Shown here: positions 1-9,390 of the stretch, piece by piece
How positions within the stretch are numbered: position 1 is the first letter of the stretch
How the letters are laid out: the number at the start of each line of letters is the position of its first letter
NCBI GenBank assembly: GCA_022791575.1
Contig: JAAVZI010000029.1
Location: 28,673 to 92,672 of the forward strand
From: Lachnospiraceae bacterium
Lineage (GTDB): Bacteria; Bacillota; Clostridia; Lachnospirales; Lachnospiraceae
Length of the DNA: 64,000 nucleotides
Reading direction: 5' to 3'
Translations under genes and position numbers: made by a program
Notes under the pieces: generated by a model
Told to the model about the DNA's origin: nothing
What the model saw: the letters and a program-made list of their open reading frames with translations, nothing else
Database searches by the model: none

Positions 1-3000
1 CTCCATCTGCACGATGGTCTGAAGCATGCGGTTATAATCATGGGGGATCACCTTTTTAAACTTCGGCAGATACTGTCCAAACTGTTCTAAAATCTGCTTA
101 CCCTTTGCCGAATTGGTATAGGCAACATGTTCTTTAATCATTTCCTTCAGCTCTAACACATCATACTTAGAAGTCAGTTCTTCCAAGGACACCATTTCCT
201 TGTTAAGCTTTGTATAGAAGGAACTGTCTTCATCAAGCACATAGGCAATTCCGCCGCTCATTCCTGCAGCAAAATTCTTACCGGTCCGGCCAAGGACAAC
301 GACACGCCCGCCAGTCATATATTCGCAGCCATGCTCGCCGACGCCCTCAACCACAGCACGTGCGCCGGAATTACGGACACAGAAGCGTTCACCTGCCACA
401 CCATTGATAAATGCCTTTCCACTAGTCGCGCCATATAGAGCAACATTTCCAATAATAATATTTTCATCTTGTTTAAACTTGACTCCAGTAGGTGGATATA
501 CCACTAATTTTCCACCGGACAGCCCTTTTCCAAAGTAATCATTACTGTCTCCGACCAATTCCAGAGTCAATCCTTTGGGGATAAATGCACCGAAGCTCTG
601 TCCGCCTGCACCACTGCATTTAACAGTAAACATATCTTCTTCCAATGTATCTTTATACCGCCTGGTGATTTCTGCACCAAAAATGGTGCCGAAGGAACGG
701 TCGGTGTTAGTAACCTCTACTTGAATACTTTTCTTCTGGCCGCTTTCCAATGCTGGTTTAAGCTTTTTCAAAAGCACTCGTTCATCTTTAGTCTTTTCCA
801 GCTGAAAATCATAAGCCTGTTTGGGATCAAAAGTCACTTTCTTCTCTTTCGCATATGGATTGTTCAAAATATTGGACAAATCTACTTTTCTTGCCCTTGC
901 ATGCGCCACATTTGCCTTCACTTTCAATAAGTCGGTGCGCCCAACCAGCTCATCAACGGTACGTACACCTAGTTTTGCCATATATTCCCTTAACTCTTCG
1001 GCGATAAAACGCATAAAGTTCATCACATATTCCGGCTTTCCCTGGAACCGTTTACGAAGTTCAGGGTTCTGTGTGGCCACGCCTACCGGACAAGTATCCA
1101 GATTGCAGACTCGCATCATGACACAGCCCATAGTTACCAGAGGAGCCGTTGCAAAGCCAAATTCTTCGGCACCCAGAAGCGCCGCCACAGCTACGTCCCT
1201 GCCGCTCATCAGTTTACCGTCTGTCTCTATGACTACCTTACTGCGAAGTCCATTCTGAATCAGTGTCTGATGTGTTTCTGCCAAACCAAGCTCCCAAGGA
1301 AGCCCTGCATTGTGAATGGAACTCTTAGGCGCAGCACCTGTACCGCCGTCATAACCGGAAATCAAAATCACCTGTGCGCCTGCCTTAGCCACTCCTGCTG
1401 CCACCGTTCCAACACCAGCTTCAGATACCAGTTTTACAGAAATTCTGGCGTTTTTGTTGGCATTCTTGCAGTCATAGATCAATTGCGCCAAATCTTCAAT
1501 AGAATAGATGTCATGATGAGGCGGCGGAGAAATCAAGCCAACACCTGGCGTTGCATGACGGGTCTTGGCAATCCATGGATAGACCTTGCCGGAAGGCAGG
1601 TGTCCGCCCTCGCCAGGTTTCGCACCCTGCGCCATCTTAATCTGAATCTCTTTGGCACTGACTAAATAGCGGCTTGTGACACCAAAACGGCCTGATGCTA
1701 CCTGTTTAATTGCAGAACATTTGTTCACGCCATTAGGGCCGGGTTCCAGACGTTCCAGGCTTTCACCGCCTTCACCGCTGTTGGATTTTCCCTGCAGCCG
1801 ATTCATAGCAATTGCCAGCGTCTCATGTGCTTCCTGAGAAATAGAACCATATGACATAGCTCCAGTCTTAAAACGCTTTACAATCGAATCGGTACTTTCC
1901 ACTTCTTCAATCGGCACTCCCTTTTTCGGATAGTTAAAGTCCATCAACCCTCGCAGGTTTCCTGTATTGGTTTCTGCATTAATCAGACTTGTATACTGTT
2001 TAAACATTTCATAATCACCGCGTTTGGTGGACTGCTGCAGTAAATGAATGGTCTGCGGATTATAGAGATGTTCTTCTGCACCGCTTCGCATCTTATGCCG
2101 TCCGGCACTGTCCAAAGTCAGATCCACTTCAAGTCCCAGCGGGTCAAATGCCTCTGAATGCATATCATTGGCCTGTTCCTCTATATCTTCCATAGTAATA
2201 CCGCCAATCCGGCTGACCGTATTGGTAAAATATTTATCAATGACACTTTTATCAATACCAATTGCCTCGAAAATCTGCGCGCCCTGATAGGATTGAATGG
2301 TAGAAATGCCCATTTTGGAAGCAATTTTTACAATTCCATGTAAAACAGCATTGGTATAGTCTTCTACAGCCGCATAGTAATCTTTATCCAGCATATTCGA
2401 ATCAATCAGCTGGCGAATCGTATCCTGCACCAAATAAGGGTTGATTGCACAGGCGCCATAGCCCAGAAGTGTTGCAAAATGATGGACTTCTCTTGGCTCA
2501 CCGCTCTCTAGTATCAGCGCAACCGAGGTACGCTTTTTCGTCTTAATCAAATGCTGCTGCAAGGCAGATACGGCCAGCAAAGAAGGAATTGCCACATGGT
2601 TTTCGTCTACTCCACGATCAGAAAGAATTAGGATATTGCTGCCGTCACGATATGCGCGGTCCACTTCTACGAACAATTGTTCGATTGCCTTTTCCAGTTT
2701 GGTATTCTTATAATAGGTGATCGGAACTACCTCTACTTTGAACCCTTCGGCATTCATATTTTTAATTTTCAGAATATCCGTATTCGTTAGAATCGGATTT
2801 ATTACCCGCAGCATACGACAGTTCTTAGCCTTTTCCTCCAGAACATTGCCCTCTGAACCGATATAAACGCTGGTAGAAGTCACGACTTCTTCGCGGATCG
2901 CATCAATCGGCGGATTGGTAACCTGTGCGAATAACTGTTTGAAATAGTTAAACAGAGGCTGATTGATTCGGGACAAAACCGGAATCGGAGTATCCACTCC

Positions 3001-4482
3001 CATGGCTGCAATAGCTTCCGAACCGTTTTTAGCCATTGGCAGAATCGAGCTTTTGAATTCCTCATACGTATAGCCAAAAGCCTTTTGCAGTCTTGCCAGT
3101 TCCGCTCCATGGTATTCCATGGGACGCTTGTTAGGAATCTTTAGGTCACTCAGACGGATCATATTGCGGTCAAGCCACTCACCATATGGCTGCTTACCGG
3201 CATAGGCCTCCTTTAACTTATCGTCATCAATCACTTTTCCTTTCCGGGTGTCAACCAGCAGCATTTTGCCTGGTCTCAGGCGTTCCTTTACTAGAATTTT
3301 GGTAGGATCAATATCCAGCACGCCGACTTCTGAAGAAAGAATCAGGTAATCATCCTCCGTAATATAATAGCGGGACGGACGCAGACCGTTACGGTCAAGA
3401 ATGGCTCCCATCAGATCTCCGTCACTGTAAAGGATTGACGCCGGGCCATCCCATGGCTCCATCATAGTTGCATAATAATTGTAGAAATCTTTTCTTTTCT
3501 GAGAAATCGTTTTGTTATTGGCCCACGGTTCGGGAATGGTAATCATAACCGCCAACGGCAGTTCCATCCCGCTCATAACCAGGAATTCTAATGTATTATC
3601 CAGCATGGCAGAATCAGAACCCTGCGCATTGACCACTGGCAGAACTTTAGGAAATTCTCGTTTTAAATGCTCTGATTCCATGGTTTCCTCTCTTGCCAGC
3701 ATTTTGTCGGCATTTCCGCGAATGGTATTAATCTCTCCGTTATGGACGATAAAGCGGTTCGGATGTGCACGCTCCCAACTGGGATTGGTATTCGTGCTGA
3801 ACCGGGAATGCACAAGAGCAATTGCCGACTCGTAGTCTGGATTCTGCAGATCTTCAAAAAACAGACGCAGCTGGCCTACTAGAAACATTCCTTTATAGAC
3901 AATGGTCCGGCTTGACAAAGATACAACGTAAGTCTCTTCATTGGACTTCTCAAATACTCTGCGGACGATATAGAGCTTACGGTCAAATTCCAGACCTTCC
4001 TCACAATGTTCTGGCTTCTTGACAAATGCCTGCATGATATGCGGCATACAGCGGATGGCTTTCTGGCCCAGTACATTGGGAACTGTTGGAACCTCTCGCC
4101 ATCCAAGGAATTCCAGGCCCTCTTTTTCCACGATAATTTCAAACATTTTTTTTGCCTGGTTACGCTTCAATTCATCCTGTGGAAAGAAAAACATACCAAT
4201 TCCATATTCGCGTTCTCCACCTATTGGAATCTTCAGTTCCTTTGCCACTTTTGAAAAAAACTTATGAGAAATCTGCAGCAGAATTCCCACGCCATCACCG
4301 GTCTTGCCTTCTGCATCCTTGCCGGCACGGTGTTCTAAGTTTTCTACTATTTTTAATGCATTTTCTACTGTTGTATGACTTTTCATTCCTTTGATATTGA
4401 CCACAGCGCCGATTCCGCAGTTGTCATGTTCAAATTGTGGAAGATATAAGCCTTGGGAACTGTTTTGTTTTTCCATATACAT
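1..4482 (-). CDS. gltB: glutamate synthase large subunit (GOGAT), 3' end beyond window
   Basis: Large subunit of glutamate synthase, which transfers the glutamine amide to 2-oxoglutarate in ammonia assimilation. The 1494 codons visible are almost the full family length (about 1500), so only the last few residues are missing. The class-II amidotransferase starts at Cys20 (HDNCGIGAVV, counted from the ATG at 4476) after a short propeptide, as usual for this Ntn family. The 3Fe-4S cysteines are seen in GCVMMRVCNLDTCPVGVATQ, followed by the C-terminal beta-helix domain (GGRVVVLG). Two in-frame ATGs, 4482 and 4476, flank a good AAAGGA site and either could be used. The small subunit gltD would be expected to the left, outside the window. 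The leader upstream contains two hairpins. Confidence 0.97.
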   Translation of the reverse strand, partial: MYMEKQNSSQGLYLPQFEHDNCGIGAVVNIKGMKSHTTVENALKIVENLEHRAGKDAEGKTGDGVGILLQISHKFFSKVAKELKIPIGGEREYGIGMFFFPQDELKRNQAKKMFEIIVEKEGLEFLGWREVPTVPNVLGQKAIRCMPHIMQAFVKKPEHCEEGLEFDRKLYIVRRVFEKSNEETYVVSLSSRTIVYKGMFLVGQLRLFFEDLQNPDYESAIALVHSRFSTNTNPSWERAHPNRFIVHNGEINTIRGNADKMLAREETMESEHLKREFPKVLPVVNAQGSDSAMLDNTLEFLVMSGMELPLAVMITIPEPWANNKTISQKRKDFYNYYATMMEPWDGPASILYSDGDLMGAILDRNGLRPSRYYITEDDYLILSSEVGVLDIDPTKILVKERLRPGKMLLVDTRKGKVIDDDKLKEAYAGKQPYGEWLDRNMIRLSDLKIPNKRPMEYHGAELARLQKAFGYTYEEFKSSILPMAKNGSEAIAAMGVDTPIPVLSRINQPLFNYFKQLFAQVTNPPIDAIREEVVTSTSVYIGSEGNVLEEKAKNCRMLRVINPILTNTDILKIKNMNAEGFKVEVVPITYYKNTKLEKAIEQLFVEVDRAYRDGSNILILSDRGVDENHVAIPSLLAVSALQQHLIKTKKRTSVALILESGEPREVHHFATLLGYGACAINPYLVQDTIRQLIDSNMLDKDYYAAVEDYTNAVLHGIVKIASKMGISTIQSYQGAQIFEAIGIDKSVIDKYFTNTVSRIGGITMEDIEEQANDMHSEAFDPLGLEVDLTLDSAGRHKMRSGAEEHLYNPQTIHLLQQSTKRGDYEMFKQYTSLINAETNTGNLRGLMDFNYPKKGVPIEEVESTDSIVKRFKTGAMSYGSISQEAHETLAIAMNRLQGKSNSGEGGESLERLEPGPNGVNKCSAIKQVASGRFGVTSRYLVSAKEIQIKMAQGAKPGEGGHLPSGKVYPWIAKTRHATPGVGLISPPPHHDIYSIEDLAQLIYDCKNANKNARISVKLVSEAGVGTVAAGVAKAGAQVILISGYDGGTGAAPKSSIHNAGLPWELGLAETHQTLIQNGLRSKVVIETDGKLMSGRDVAVAALLGAEEFGFATAPLVTMGCVMMRVCNLDTCPVGVATQNPELRKRFQGKPEYVMNFMRFIAEELREYMAKLGVRTVDELVGRTDLLKVKANVAHARARKVDLSNILNNPYAKEKKVTFDPKQAYDFQLEKTKDERVLLKKLKPALESGQKKSIQVEVTNTDRSFGTIFGAEITRRYKDTLEEDMFTVKCSGAGGQSFGAFIPKGLTLELVGDSNDYFGKGLSGGKLVVYPPTGVKFKQDENIIIGNVALYGATSGKAFINGVAGERFCVRNSGARAVVEGVGEHGCEYMTGGRVVVLGRTGKNFAAGMSGGIAYVLDEDSSFYTKLNKEMVSLEELTSKYDVLELKEMIKEHVAYTNSAKGKQILEQFGQYLPKFKKVIPHDYNRMLQTIVQME

Positions 4483-4630
4483 CGATTCCTTTCTTATAAT
4501 CTGTAACTAGTGATTACCGAGCTATTATTTCATTTGATGGATTCGCAGCTGCCCGAATCTGTCTGTACAAAGTTGACCTTCCATACCTCTTAAGAGGGAT
4601 ATCCGTTCAAATCTATTAGTATCTTACACC
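4483..4630 (-). promoter_or_regulatory. possible structured 5' leader of gltB
   Basis: Between the gltB start and the very AT-rich upstream region lies about 145 nt of more balanced composition. It contains two compact inverted repeats: CCTCTTAAGAGG at 4586-4597, and GATTCG/CGAATC around an 8-nt loop at 4540-4559. I do not recognise a known riboswitch class. It could be a structured leader or a pair of protein-binding palindromes. A weak promoter-like TTACAA-16-TAAGAT lies just upstream. Confidence 0.3.
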
Positions 4631-5075
4631 CTTTTATTTCATTTGTAAATATCATCCTTGCAGTTTTTTCTTCACTATTGTCTGATTATTTGAATATTTA
4701 TTATTTTATATTTAATTTTCTGATTTTGTTGGTATTTTAACTTTTATTTTTCAATATACAAATACAATATCTCCGCCAAATCAGGATATTTTATTATTAA
4801 TATCCTAAAATTTCTTTTTCTAATTTTCTTATTTTTGTAAATTGTGTGAATATTTTAAACAATTTATATACTTCTTTTTAAGTATCTTATACAAAGCCTT
4901 AAGTATATCCCCTATTCTTTCTGCTACTCCCTTTTTTAGGCATTTGGTGAATGCTAAATCCATTTAGTGATTGGAGATTAGAGTATTTTCCATTTAATAT
5001 TACAGCATTCTCTTAATTTGCTTTCTATTTATACATAAATTCTATGAAATAAGCAAAACTCAACAAGGTATTACT
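4631..5075. other. AT-rich intergenic region, nothing recognised
   Basis: About 450 bp of very AT-rich sequence with no credible coding frame or RNA gene. A short AGGCATTTGG segment near 4938 resembles the end of the dispersed repeat family, but too little matches to call a copy. Confidence 0.6.
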
Positions 5076-5104
5076 TTACAATAGAGGCACTTTTGCGATA
5101 TAAT
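5076..5104 (+). promoter_or_regulatory. predicted sigma-A promoter for the DUF4253 gene
   Basis: TTACAA (5076-5081), 17-nt spacer, then a perfect TATAAT (5099-5104). The next plus-strand gene begins at 5480, so the transcript would carry a leader of about 370 nt containing two copies of the dispersed palindromic repeat. Confidence 0.55.
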
Positions 5105-5149
5105 GTATAGAAAGCATAAGCTAGATACTCGTTGATTATTACAAATGAT

Positions 5150-5293
5150 AGGTGGTTGCAAAACTCTATTTTCATAGTCAGAATTTGGGTATAACATACA
5201 AAAACGATTTTATATCAAACTAAATTCCCCAATTAAAAGCGGAAACAACTTTGTCCCAATTCGTTATCTTAGATCAGATTTTCACAATCACCT
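5150..5293 (+). repeat. dispersed palindromic repeat, copy 1 (degenerate)
   Basis: Starts AGGTGGTTGCAAAACTC and ends TTCACAATCACCT, matching the family ends. The middle carries the CCCC/GCGG module (TTCCCCAATT, then AAAGCGGAAACAAC) also seen in copies 5 and 6. It has diverged more than copy 2. Confidence 0.7.
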
Positions 5294-5306
5294 AATTACT
5301 ACTAAT

Positions 5307-5447
5307 AGGCATTTGCGAAACTCAGTATTCATAACCAGATTTTAGGCAAAACATACAAAAACAGAGCGAATTTAAAACGTTTTTGAGCGGCGTTTTTGTA
5401 TGTTTTGTCTAAAATCGTCGCTTTGATTCAGATTTTCGCAATCACCT
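5307..5447 (+). repeat. dispersed palindromic repeat, copy 2
   Basis: Well-preserved copy: AGGCATTTGCGAAACTC at the left and TTTCGCAATCACCT at the right. The inner arms pair as GGCAAAACATACAAAAAC with GTTTTTGTATGTTTTGTC around the GAGCGAATTTAAAACG core. The words AATTACTACTAA follow both copy 1 and copy 2, so the pair is either a tandem duplication or marks a target-site duplication. Confidence 0.85.
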
Positions 5448-5479
5448 AATTACTACTAAGCAGAAAGGAAGGAAAAATT

Positions 5480-6250
5480 ATGAGCCAATCGAAAGAAGCC
5501 TATACAGAATCAACCAGACGCATTATTGAAAGCCTAGACTGCCCCTATCAAGTGTTTACCAGCGACCAAACCGCAAACGAGGTGGAAGAAGGATACAAAC
5601 TGGCTGCAATACGAGGAAAAAAAGAAGGATTTACCCCTCTTTTGGTCGTCTCCAGTGATATATTGGCCGATATTCTGGAATCTTTGAAAAAAGATCCTTC
5701 TGCCAGAGATACTATTATTCAGCAGCCGGAAAAGAATGCTGAAGAAATGCTGAAGGAATGGTATGAAGAATTTATAGAAGAATACCAGGAAATGGACGAA
5801 GAAGAGATGAGAGAGGCCTGGTACAGCCAGACTGGAGAGGAACTGGACGAAGAATTGGGAGAGACTATATCAGAATTTACTTCATTCTGCATATCCTCCG
5901 ATAATGAAATTGAAGAAACCATTCTTTTGGAAATCCCTGTAAAGAATCCTTGGGAAGTCATTGCATGGGTGCCAATGGGCGGCTGGAACGAATGTCCCGC
6001 CGCAGATGATATGATGGAAGTGTGCCGATACTGGTATAAGAAATACGGTGCCGTTCCAGCACTAGTATCCACTGATACATTGGAATTTGTACTGGAACAG
6101 CCGGTCAGCAAAGAAGAATCCATGCAGGCAGCCAAGGAGCATTATGCTTTCTGCACAGACCGTGTAGATCAGGGAACTGAAACCGGAACCCTTGCTGAAC
6201 TTGCAAGTTGTATCAGTAAGTCTAACTACTGGTTTTTCTGGTGGGATTAG
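5480..6250 (+). CDS. DUF4253 domain protein
   Basis: Soluble, very acidic protein of 256 residues with no signal peptide. The C-terminal third (about 155-256) matches what I know of DUF4253: a VPMGGWNECP segment, ALVSTDTLEFVLEQPV, then a KEHYAFCTDRVDQG block and the characteristic terminal WFFWWD. The middle (about 90-130) is a charged Glu-rich helix. Function of the family is not established. The start is supported by an AAGGAAGG site. It stands alone, converging on the leucine-rich-repeat gene only 14 bp away. Its predicted promoter lies 370 bp upstream with two repeat copies between. Confidence 0.8.
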   Translation: MSQSKEAYTESTRRIIESLDCPYQVFTSDQTANEVEEGYKLAAIRGKKEGFTPLLVVSSDILADILESLKKDPSARDTIIQQPEKNAEEMLKEWYEEFIEEYQEMDEEEMREAWYSQTGEELDEELGETISEFTSFCISSDNEIEETILLEIPVKNPWEVIAWVPMGGWNECPAADDMMEVCRYWYKKYGAVPALVSTDTLEFVLEQPVSKEESMQAAKEHYAFCTDRVDQGTETGTLAELASCISKSNYWFFWWD

Positions 6251-6264
6251 ATACCAGATCCATT

Positions 6265-7149
6265 CTACGATTTTGCAGGGCATTTCTCCACAATAAACGG
6301 AATGCCCTTTTCTCTTGCATACCGTTCTGCCTCTGATCCCGCTTCGCCAATGATCCGAAACCCTGGAACCACCTGTTCCCCCCGAATCCGAAACGCCCGT
6401 AGCGGCGCATTCTCATCCCCTTCATACTCCCGCACTTCCATCATCCCGACCGCCTTCTCGCCGAATTCCTTCACACTCCCCGGAATCCGCAGCTCCTTAA
6501 GCGACGTACAATGAAACAAGGCATAATCTCCCAGTCTCTGAATTCCGTCTTGCAGTTCCACCCGCTCCAACGACTCACAATCGCAAAAAGCCTCGTCCAT
6601 CCGCTCCACCGTCCCTGGTACAGTCACCTGCTTTAAGCACTGGCAATTGGTAAACACATTCTCAATAAATCTTGTCCCTTCTGAAAATACAAAGCTCTCT
6701 ATCGGTGTTTCCGTAAATGCATATGTAAAATCTACTACACTGTCAGGAACCTCAATCTGTTTCAAAGAAAAACAGCTGTGAAACGCGTATTCCAGCCGTT
6801 CCAGCCCCTGCGGCAGCTTCACCGTTTCCAGACTCTCACATCCGTAAAACACACCGCAAAGCGATACCACCCCCTGCGGAATCTCTGCACTTTTCAGCTC
6901 ATAAAAGCCGTCAAACGTACTGTCAAGCGAAACTACCTTCCTACCGTCAACCACAGACGGAACACGCAAATGAACCTCTCTGCCGTTATACCGAATCAAC
7001 TCAATCCCCTGTTCCACCTCCGAATACGTCCAAAGTCCGTCTGCACTTGTAAAAATCTCATGCTCCTCGTCCTCATCAAACTGATAAAAATAATCATAAT
7101 CCTCACCCGTTCCGTACCGGCCTCTGCCGTCACTCCAATAAGCCTCCAT
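6265..7149 (-). CDS. BspA-type leucine-rich-repeat protein
   Basis: Protein of 294 residues built mostly of LRR_5 (BspA/TpLRR) units of about 22-23 residues. Repeated patterns such as CESLETVKLPQGLERL, CFSLKQIEVPDSV and CESLERVELQDGIQRL run from about residue 70 to 230. No signal peptide or anchor is seen, so a cytoplasmic location is likely, unlike the usual surface BspA proteins. The N-terminus is Asp/Glu/Tyr-rich. I chose the ATG at 7149 because GGAGGAA lies 5 nt upstream; an in-frame start at 7170 precedes that site. Codon use is noticeably richer in G/C than in the DUF4253 gene. The function is probably protein-protein interaction. Confidence 0.75.
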   Translation of the reverse strand: MEAYWSDGRGRYGTGEDYDYFYQFDEDEEHEIFTSADGLWTYSEVEQGIELIRYNGREVHLRVPSVVDGRKVVSLDSTFDGFYELKSAEIPQGVVSLCGVFYGCESLETVKLPQGLERLEYAFHSCFSLKQIEVPDSVVDFTYAFTETPIESFVFSEGTRFIENVFTNCQCLKQVTVPGTVERMDEAFCDCESLERVELQDGIQRLGDYALFHCTSLKELRIPGSVKEFGEKAVGMMEVREYEGDENAPLRAFRIRGEQVVPGFRIIGEAGSEAERYAREKGIPFIVEKCPAKS

Positions 7150-7193
7150 ACGCTTCCTCCTTCTCTTCAAAAAAGTTTATTTATACTACAACC

Positions 7194-7222
7194 AGTATAA
7201 CATAAGACCAAGCCCGATTCAA
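7194..7222 (-). promoter_or_regulatory. predicted promoter of the LRR gene
   Basis: Minus-strand TTGAAT (7222-7217), 17-nt spacer, TATACT (7199-7194), about 45 bp upstream of the start codon. Confidence 0.5.
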
Positions 7223-7276
7223 TCAGGCTCCCTAAAATCAACACACGAGAATATGGTTAACATAAAAAAGCACATG

Positions 7277-7323
7277 CAAAACAAAATTAGGCACCACAGA
7301 TTATCCCATCCGCAATGCCTAAT
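7277..7323 (-). terminator. intrinsic terminator of the PTS operon
   Basis: On the minus strand ATTAGGCA (from 7323) pairs with TGCCTAAT (to 7286) and is followed by TTTTGTTTT. It lies about 55 bp past the ptsI stop codon. Confidence 0.65.
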
Positions 7324-7376
7324 ACAACTCTCCTAAAACAAAACTCAAAAAATCGAGAGCAAAAAAACCGATTCCC

Positions 7377-9017
7377 CTACTTCGATAAATCCAGCTTCCG
7401 TACCGCATCCCGCAGATTCAGCACAAAGGCCGGAGATACCGACAATTCGTCAATGCCCATGCGCAGAAATGTTTCCGTAAGCGAAGTATCGGCCGCCAGC
7501 TCCCCGCAGATTCCAATCCACGCCCCATGCTTATGCGCATTTTCCGCAGCCAGCTCAATCAAGCGCAGAATAGCCTCATGATGGGGGTCGCAGAACTCCT
7601 CCAGCTCCGCGTTCTGCCGGTCGCAGGCAAGGGTATACTGAGTGAGGTCGTTTGTGCCTATGCTGAAGAAATCCACCAGCGGCGCTAAGCGGTCGCTGAT
7701 CACCGCGCTCGCAGGCGTCTCAATCATAATACCCAGCTCAATCTCCCGGCTGTACTCAATCTCTTCTGCTTCCAGCTCCTTCTTGACCTCACCGCAGATG
7801 TCCAGAATCCGCTCCACCTCGCTGACGCTGGTCGCCATTGGAAACATAATGCCGAGGCTGCCGTATATCGAAGCCCGGTACAACGCCCGCAGCTGCGTTT
7901 TGAATATCTCCGGCCTTGTCAGACAGATACGGATAGCCCGCAGCCCCATCGCCGGATTTTCCTCCTTTTTCAGCTGGAAATAATCTGCCTGCTTATCCGC
8001 GCCGATATCCAAAGTACGAATAATAACCTTCTTGCCCGCCATGCTCTCCAGCACCTTTTTATAAGCCGCAAACTGTTCATCCTCCGTGGGGAAATCCGTT
8101 TTCTCCAGATACAGGAATTCGCTACGGAACAGGCCGATTCCGCCCGCGTCATTGACCAGCACCGCACCAATATTTTCAATGCCGCCGATATTGGCATAGA
8201 TATTCACCCGCTTGCCGTCGAGCGTTACATTTTCCTTGCCCTTCAGTTCCTGAAGCAGAGATTTCCTGCGCTCATCCTCGGCCTGGCGGCTGCGGTACTT
8301 GCGGCAGGTCTCCTCGCCGGGATTGACAAAGATTTCCCCGGTAAAGCCATCTACAATCATCGTATCCCCGTCATGAATGTTCTGCACGAAGCCGGCCCCG
8401 ACGCCGATTACCGCCGGAATGTTCATATTGCGCGCCAAAATTGCAGTGTGCGAATTCGAAGAGCCCAGCTCCGTCACAAAGGCCAGTACCTGTTCTTTAT
8501 CGAGCAGCACCGTCTCGCTCGGCGCCAGATCATCGGCACAGATAATCATTTTTTCACCGGAAGCCTCCGCTCTCTGCCCACAGTTTGTCAGATTTTGGAT
8601 AATACGGTTGGAAATGTCGCGCACATCGGCAGCCCGCGCCTGCATATACCCGTCGTCCATCGCCTGGAACATTTCCGCAAAATTATCCGCTGTCAGCGCC
8701 ACGGCATACTCGGCATTGACCATCTGCGTCTCCATAATATTGTGGATCGAATCGTTGTAATCGTCATCCTCAATCATCATCATATGAATTTCAAATATCT
8801 GCGCGTTGGTCTCACCGACCTCTTTCACGGCTTTCTCGTAAATGTTCTGGATCTGCTGGATGGATTTTGACTTTGCCTCCTCCAGCCTTGCCAATTCTTG
8901 GTCAAGATCTTCAATCCGCTCCCGCTTTACCGTTACCTCGCTGCGCTTGAAAATAGAAACCCTGCCGATGGCAATTGCGCCGAACACGCCTTTTCCCTGA
9001 TATCTTTCCTCATTCAT
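7377..9017 (-). CDS. ptsI: PTS enzyme I, phosphoenolpyruvate-protein phosphotransferase
   Basis: First enzyme of the phosphotransferase system: it takes phosphate from PEP and passes it to HPr. 546 residues, normal length. The N-terminal HPr-binding/phosphohistidine part contains the active-site His in SSNSHTAILARNMNIPAV (about residue 185). The C-terminal PEP-binding TIM barrel contains GLFRSEFLY, RTLDIGADK and the catalytic-Cys motif GICGELAAD. I prefer the ATG at 9017, which has GGAGG 8 nt upstream, over an in-frame GTG at 9026 that would sit inside that site. Last gene of the operon, 43 bp after ptsH, followed by a terminator. Confidence 0.97.
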   Translation of the reverse strand: MNEERYQGKGVFGAIAIGRVSIFKRSEVTVKRERIEDLDQELARLEEAKSKSIQQIQNIYEKAVKEVGETNAQIFEIHMMMIEDDDYNDSIHNIMETQMVNAEYAVALTADNFAEMFQAMDDGYMQARAADVRDISNRIIQNLTNCGQRAEASGEKMIICADDLAPSETVLLDKEQVLAFVTELGSSNSHTAILARNMNIPAVIGVGAGFVQNIHDGDTMIVDGFTGEIFVNPGEETCRKYRSRQAEDERRKSLLQELKGKENVTLDGKRVNIYANIGGIENIGAVLVNDAGGIGLFRSEFLYLEKTDFPTEDEQFAAYKKVLESMAGKKVIIRTLDIGADKQADYFQLKKEENPAMGLRAIRICLTRPEIFKTQLRALYRASIYGSLGIMFPMATSVSEVERILDICGEVKKELEAEEIEYSREIELGIMIETPASAVISDRLAPLVDFFSIGTNDLTQYTLACDRQNAELEEFCDPHHEAILRLIELAAENAHKHGAWIGICGELAADTSLTETFLRMGIDELSVSPAFVLNLRDAVRKLDLSK

Positions 9018-9060
9018 CGTTTTCACCTCCGCCTGTTATGGGAAATGGGTATGGTCTGCC

Positions 9061-9318
9061 TTATAGATTGGAATTGAAAAATTCCTCCATCCCTTTTGCT
9101 GCTGCCGTCTCGTCTGCGCCTTCTACCGTTACCGTCACTTCGTCGCCACATTTTACGCCCATGCCCATCACTGCCATCAGCTTGGCGGCACTTGCCTTCT
9201 TGCCCTTGCAGGTCAGTGTAATTTCGCTCTCATAGCCCTTTGCCGCTTTTACCAGCAGCCCTGCCGGCCTTGCGTGAATTCCGATTTCGTCCTGGATGGT
9301 GTAGGTAAATGTTTTCAT
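9061..9318 (-). CDS. ptsH: phosphocarrier protein HPr (Ser46 position is Lys)
   Basis: Small cytoplasmic phosphocarrier between enzyme I and enzyme II; 85 residues, typical length. The phosphorylated His15 is in GIHARPAG. Counting residues, the position equivalent to the Firmicute regulatory Ser46 is Lys46 (SAAKLMAVMGMG where Bacillus HPr has LKSIMGVMSLG). This HPr should therefore still carry phosphate for sugar uptake, but should not be a substrate for HPr kinase at that site or act as the CcpA corepressor in the usual way. It sits between ptsG and ptsI in the same operon. Confidence 0.96.
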   Translation of the reverse strand: MKTFTYTIQDEIGIHARPAGLLVKAAKGYESEITLTCKGKKASAAKLMAVMGMGVKCGDEVTVTVEGADETAAAKGMEEFFNSNL

Positions 9319-9390
9319 AGTGATACTTCCTTTCCTTTTTTATATTTTGATTTGATTTCTATTAATGAAATTGCAGTAACAATTGCCTTT

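Noticed and set aside
5719..6135. 138-codon minus-strand frame opposite the DUF4253 gene
   Set aside because: Ser-rich shadow of Glu-rich coding sequence on the other strand.
8373..8870. Open frame of 165 codons on the plus strand opposite ptsI
   Set aside because: Shadow of a well-conserved enzyme in a G+C-rich gene; no start signal or recognisable protein.
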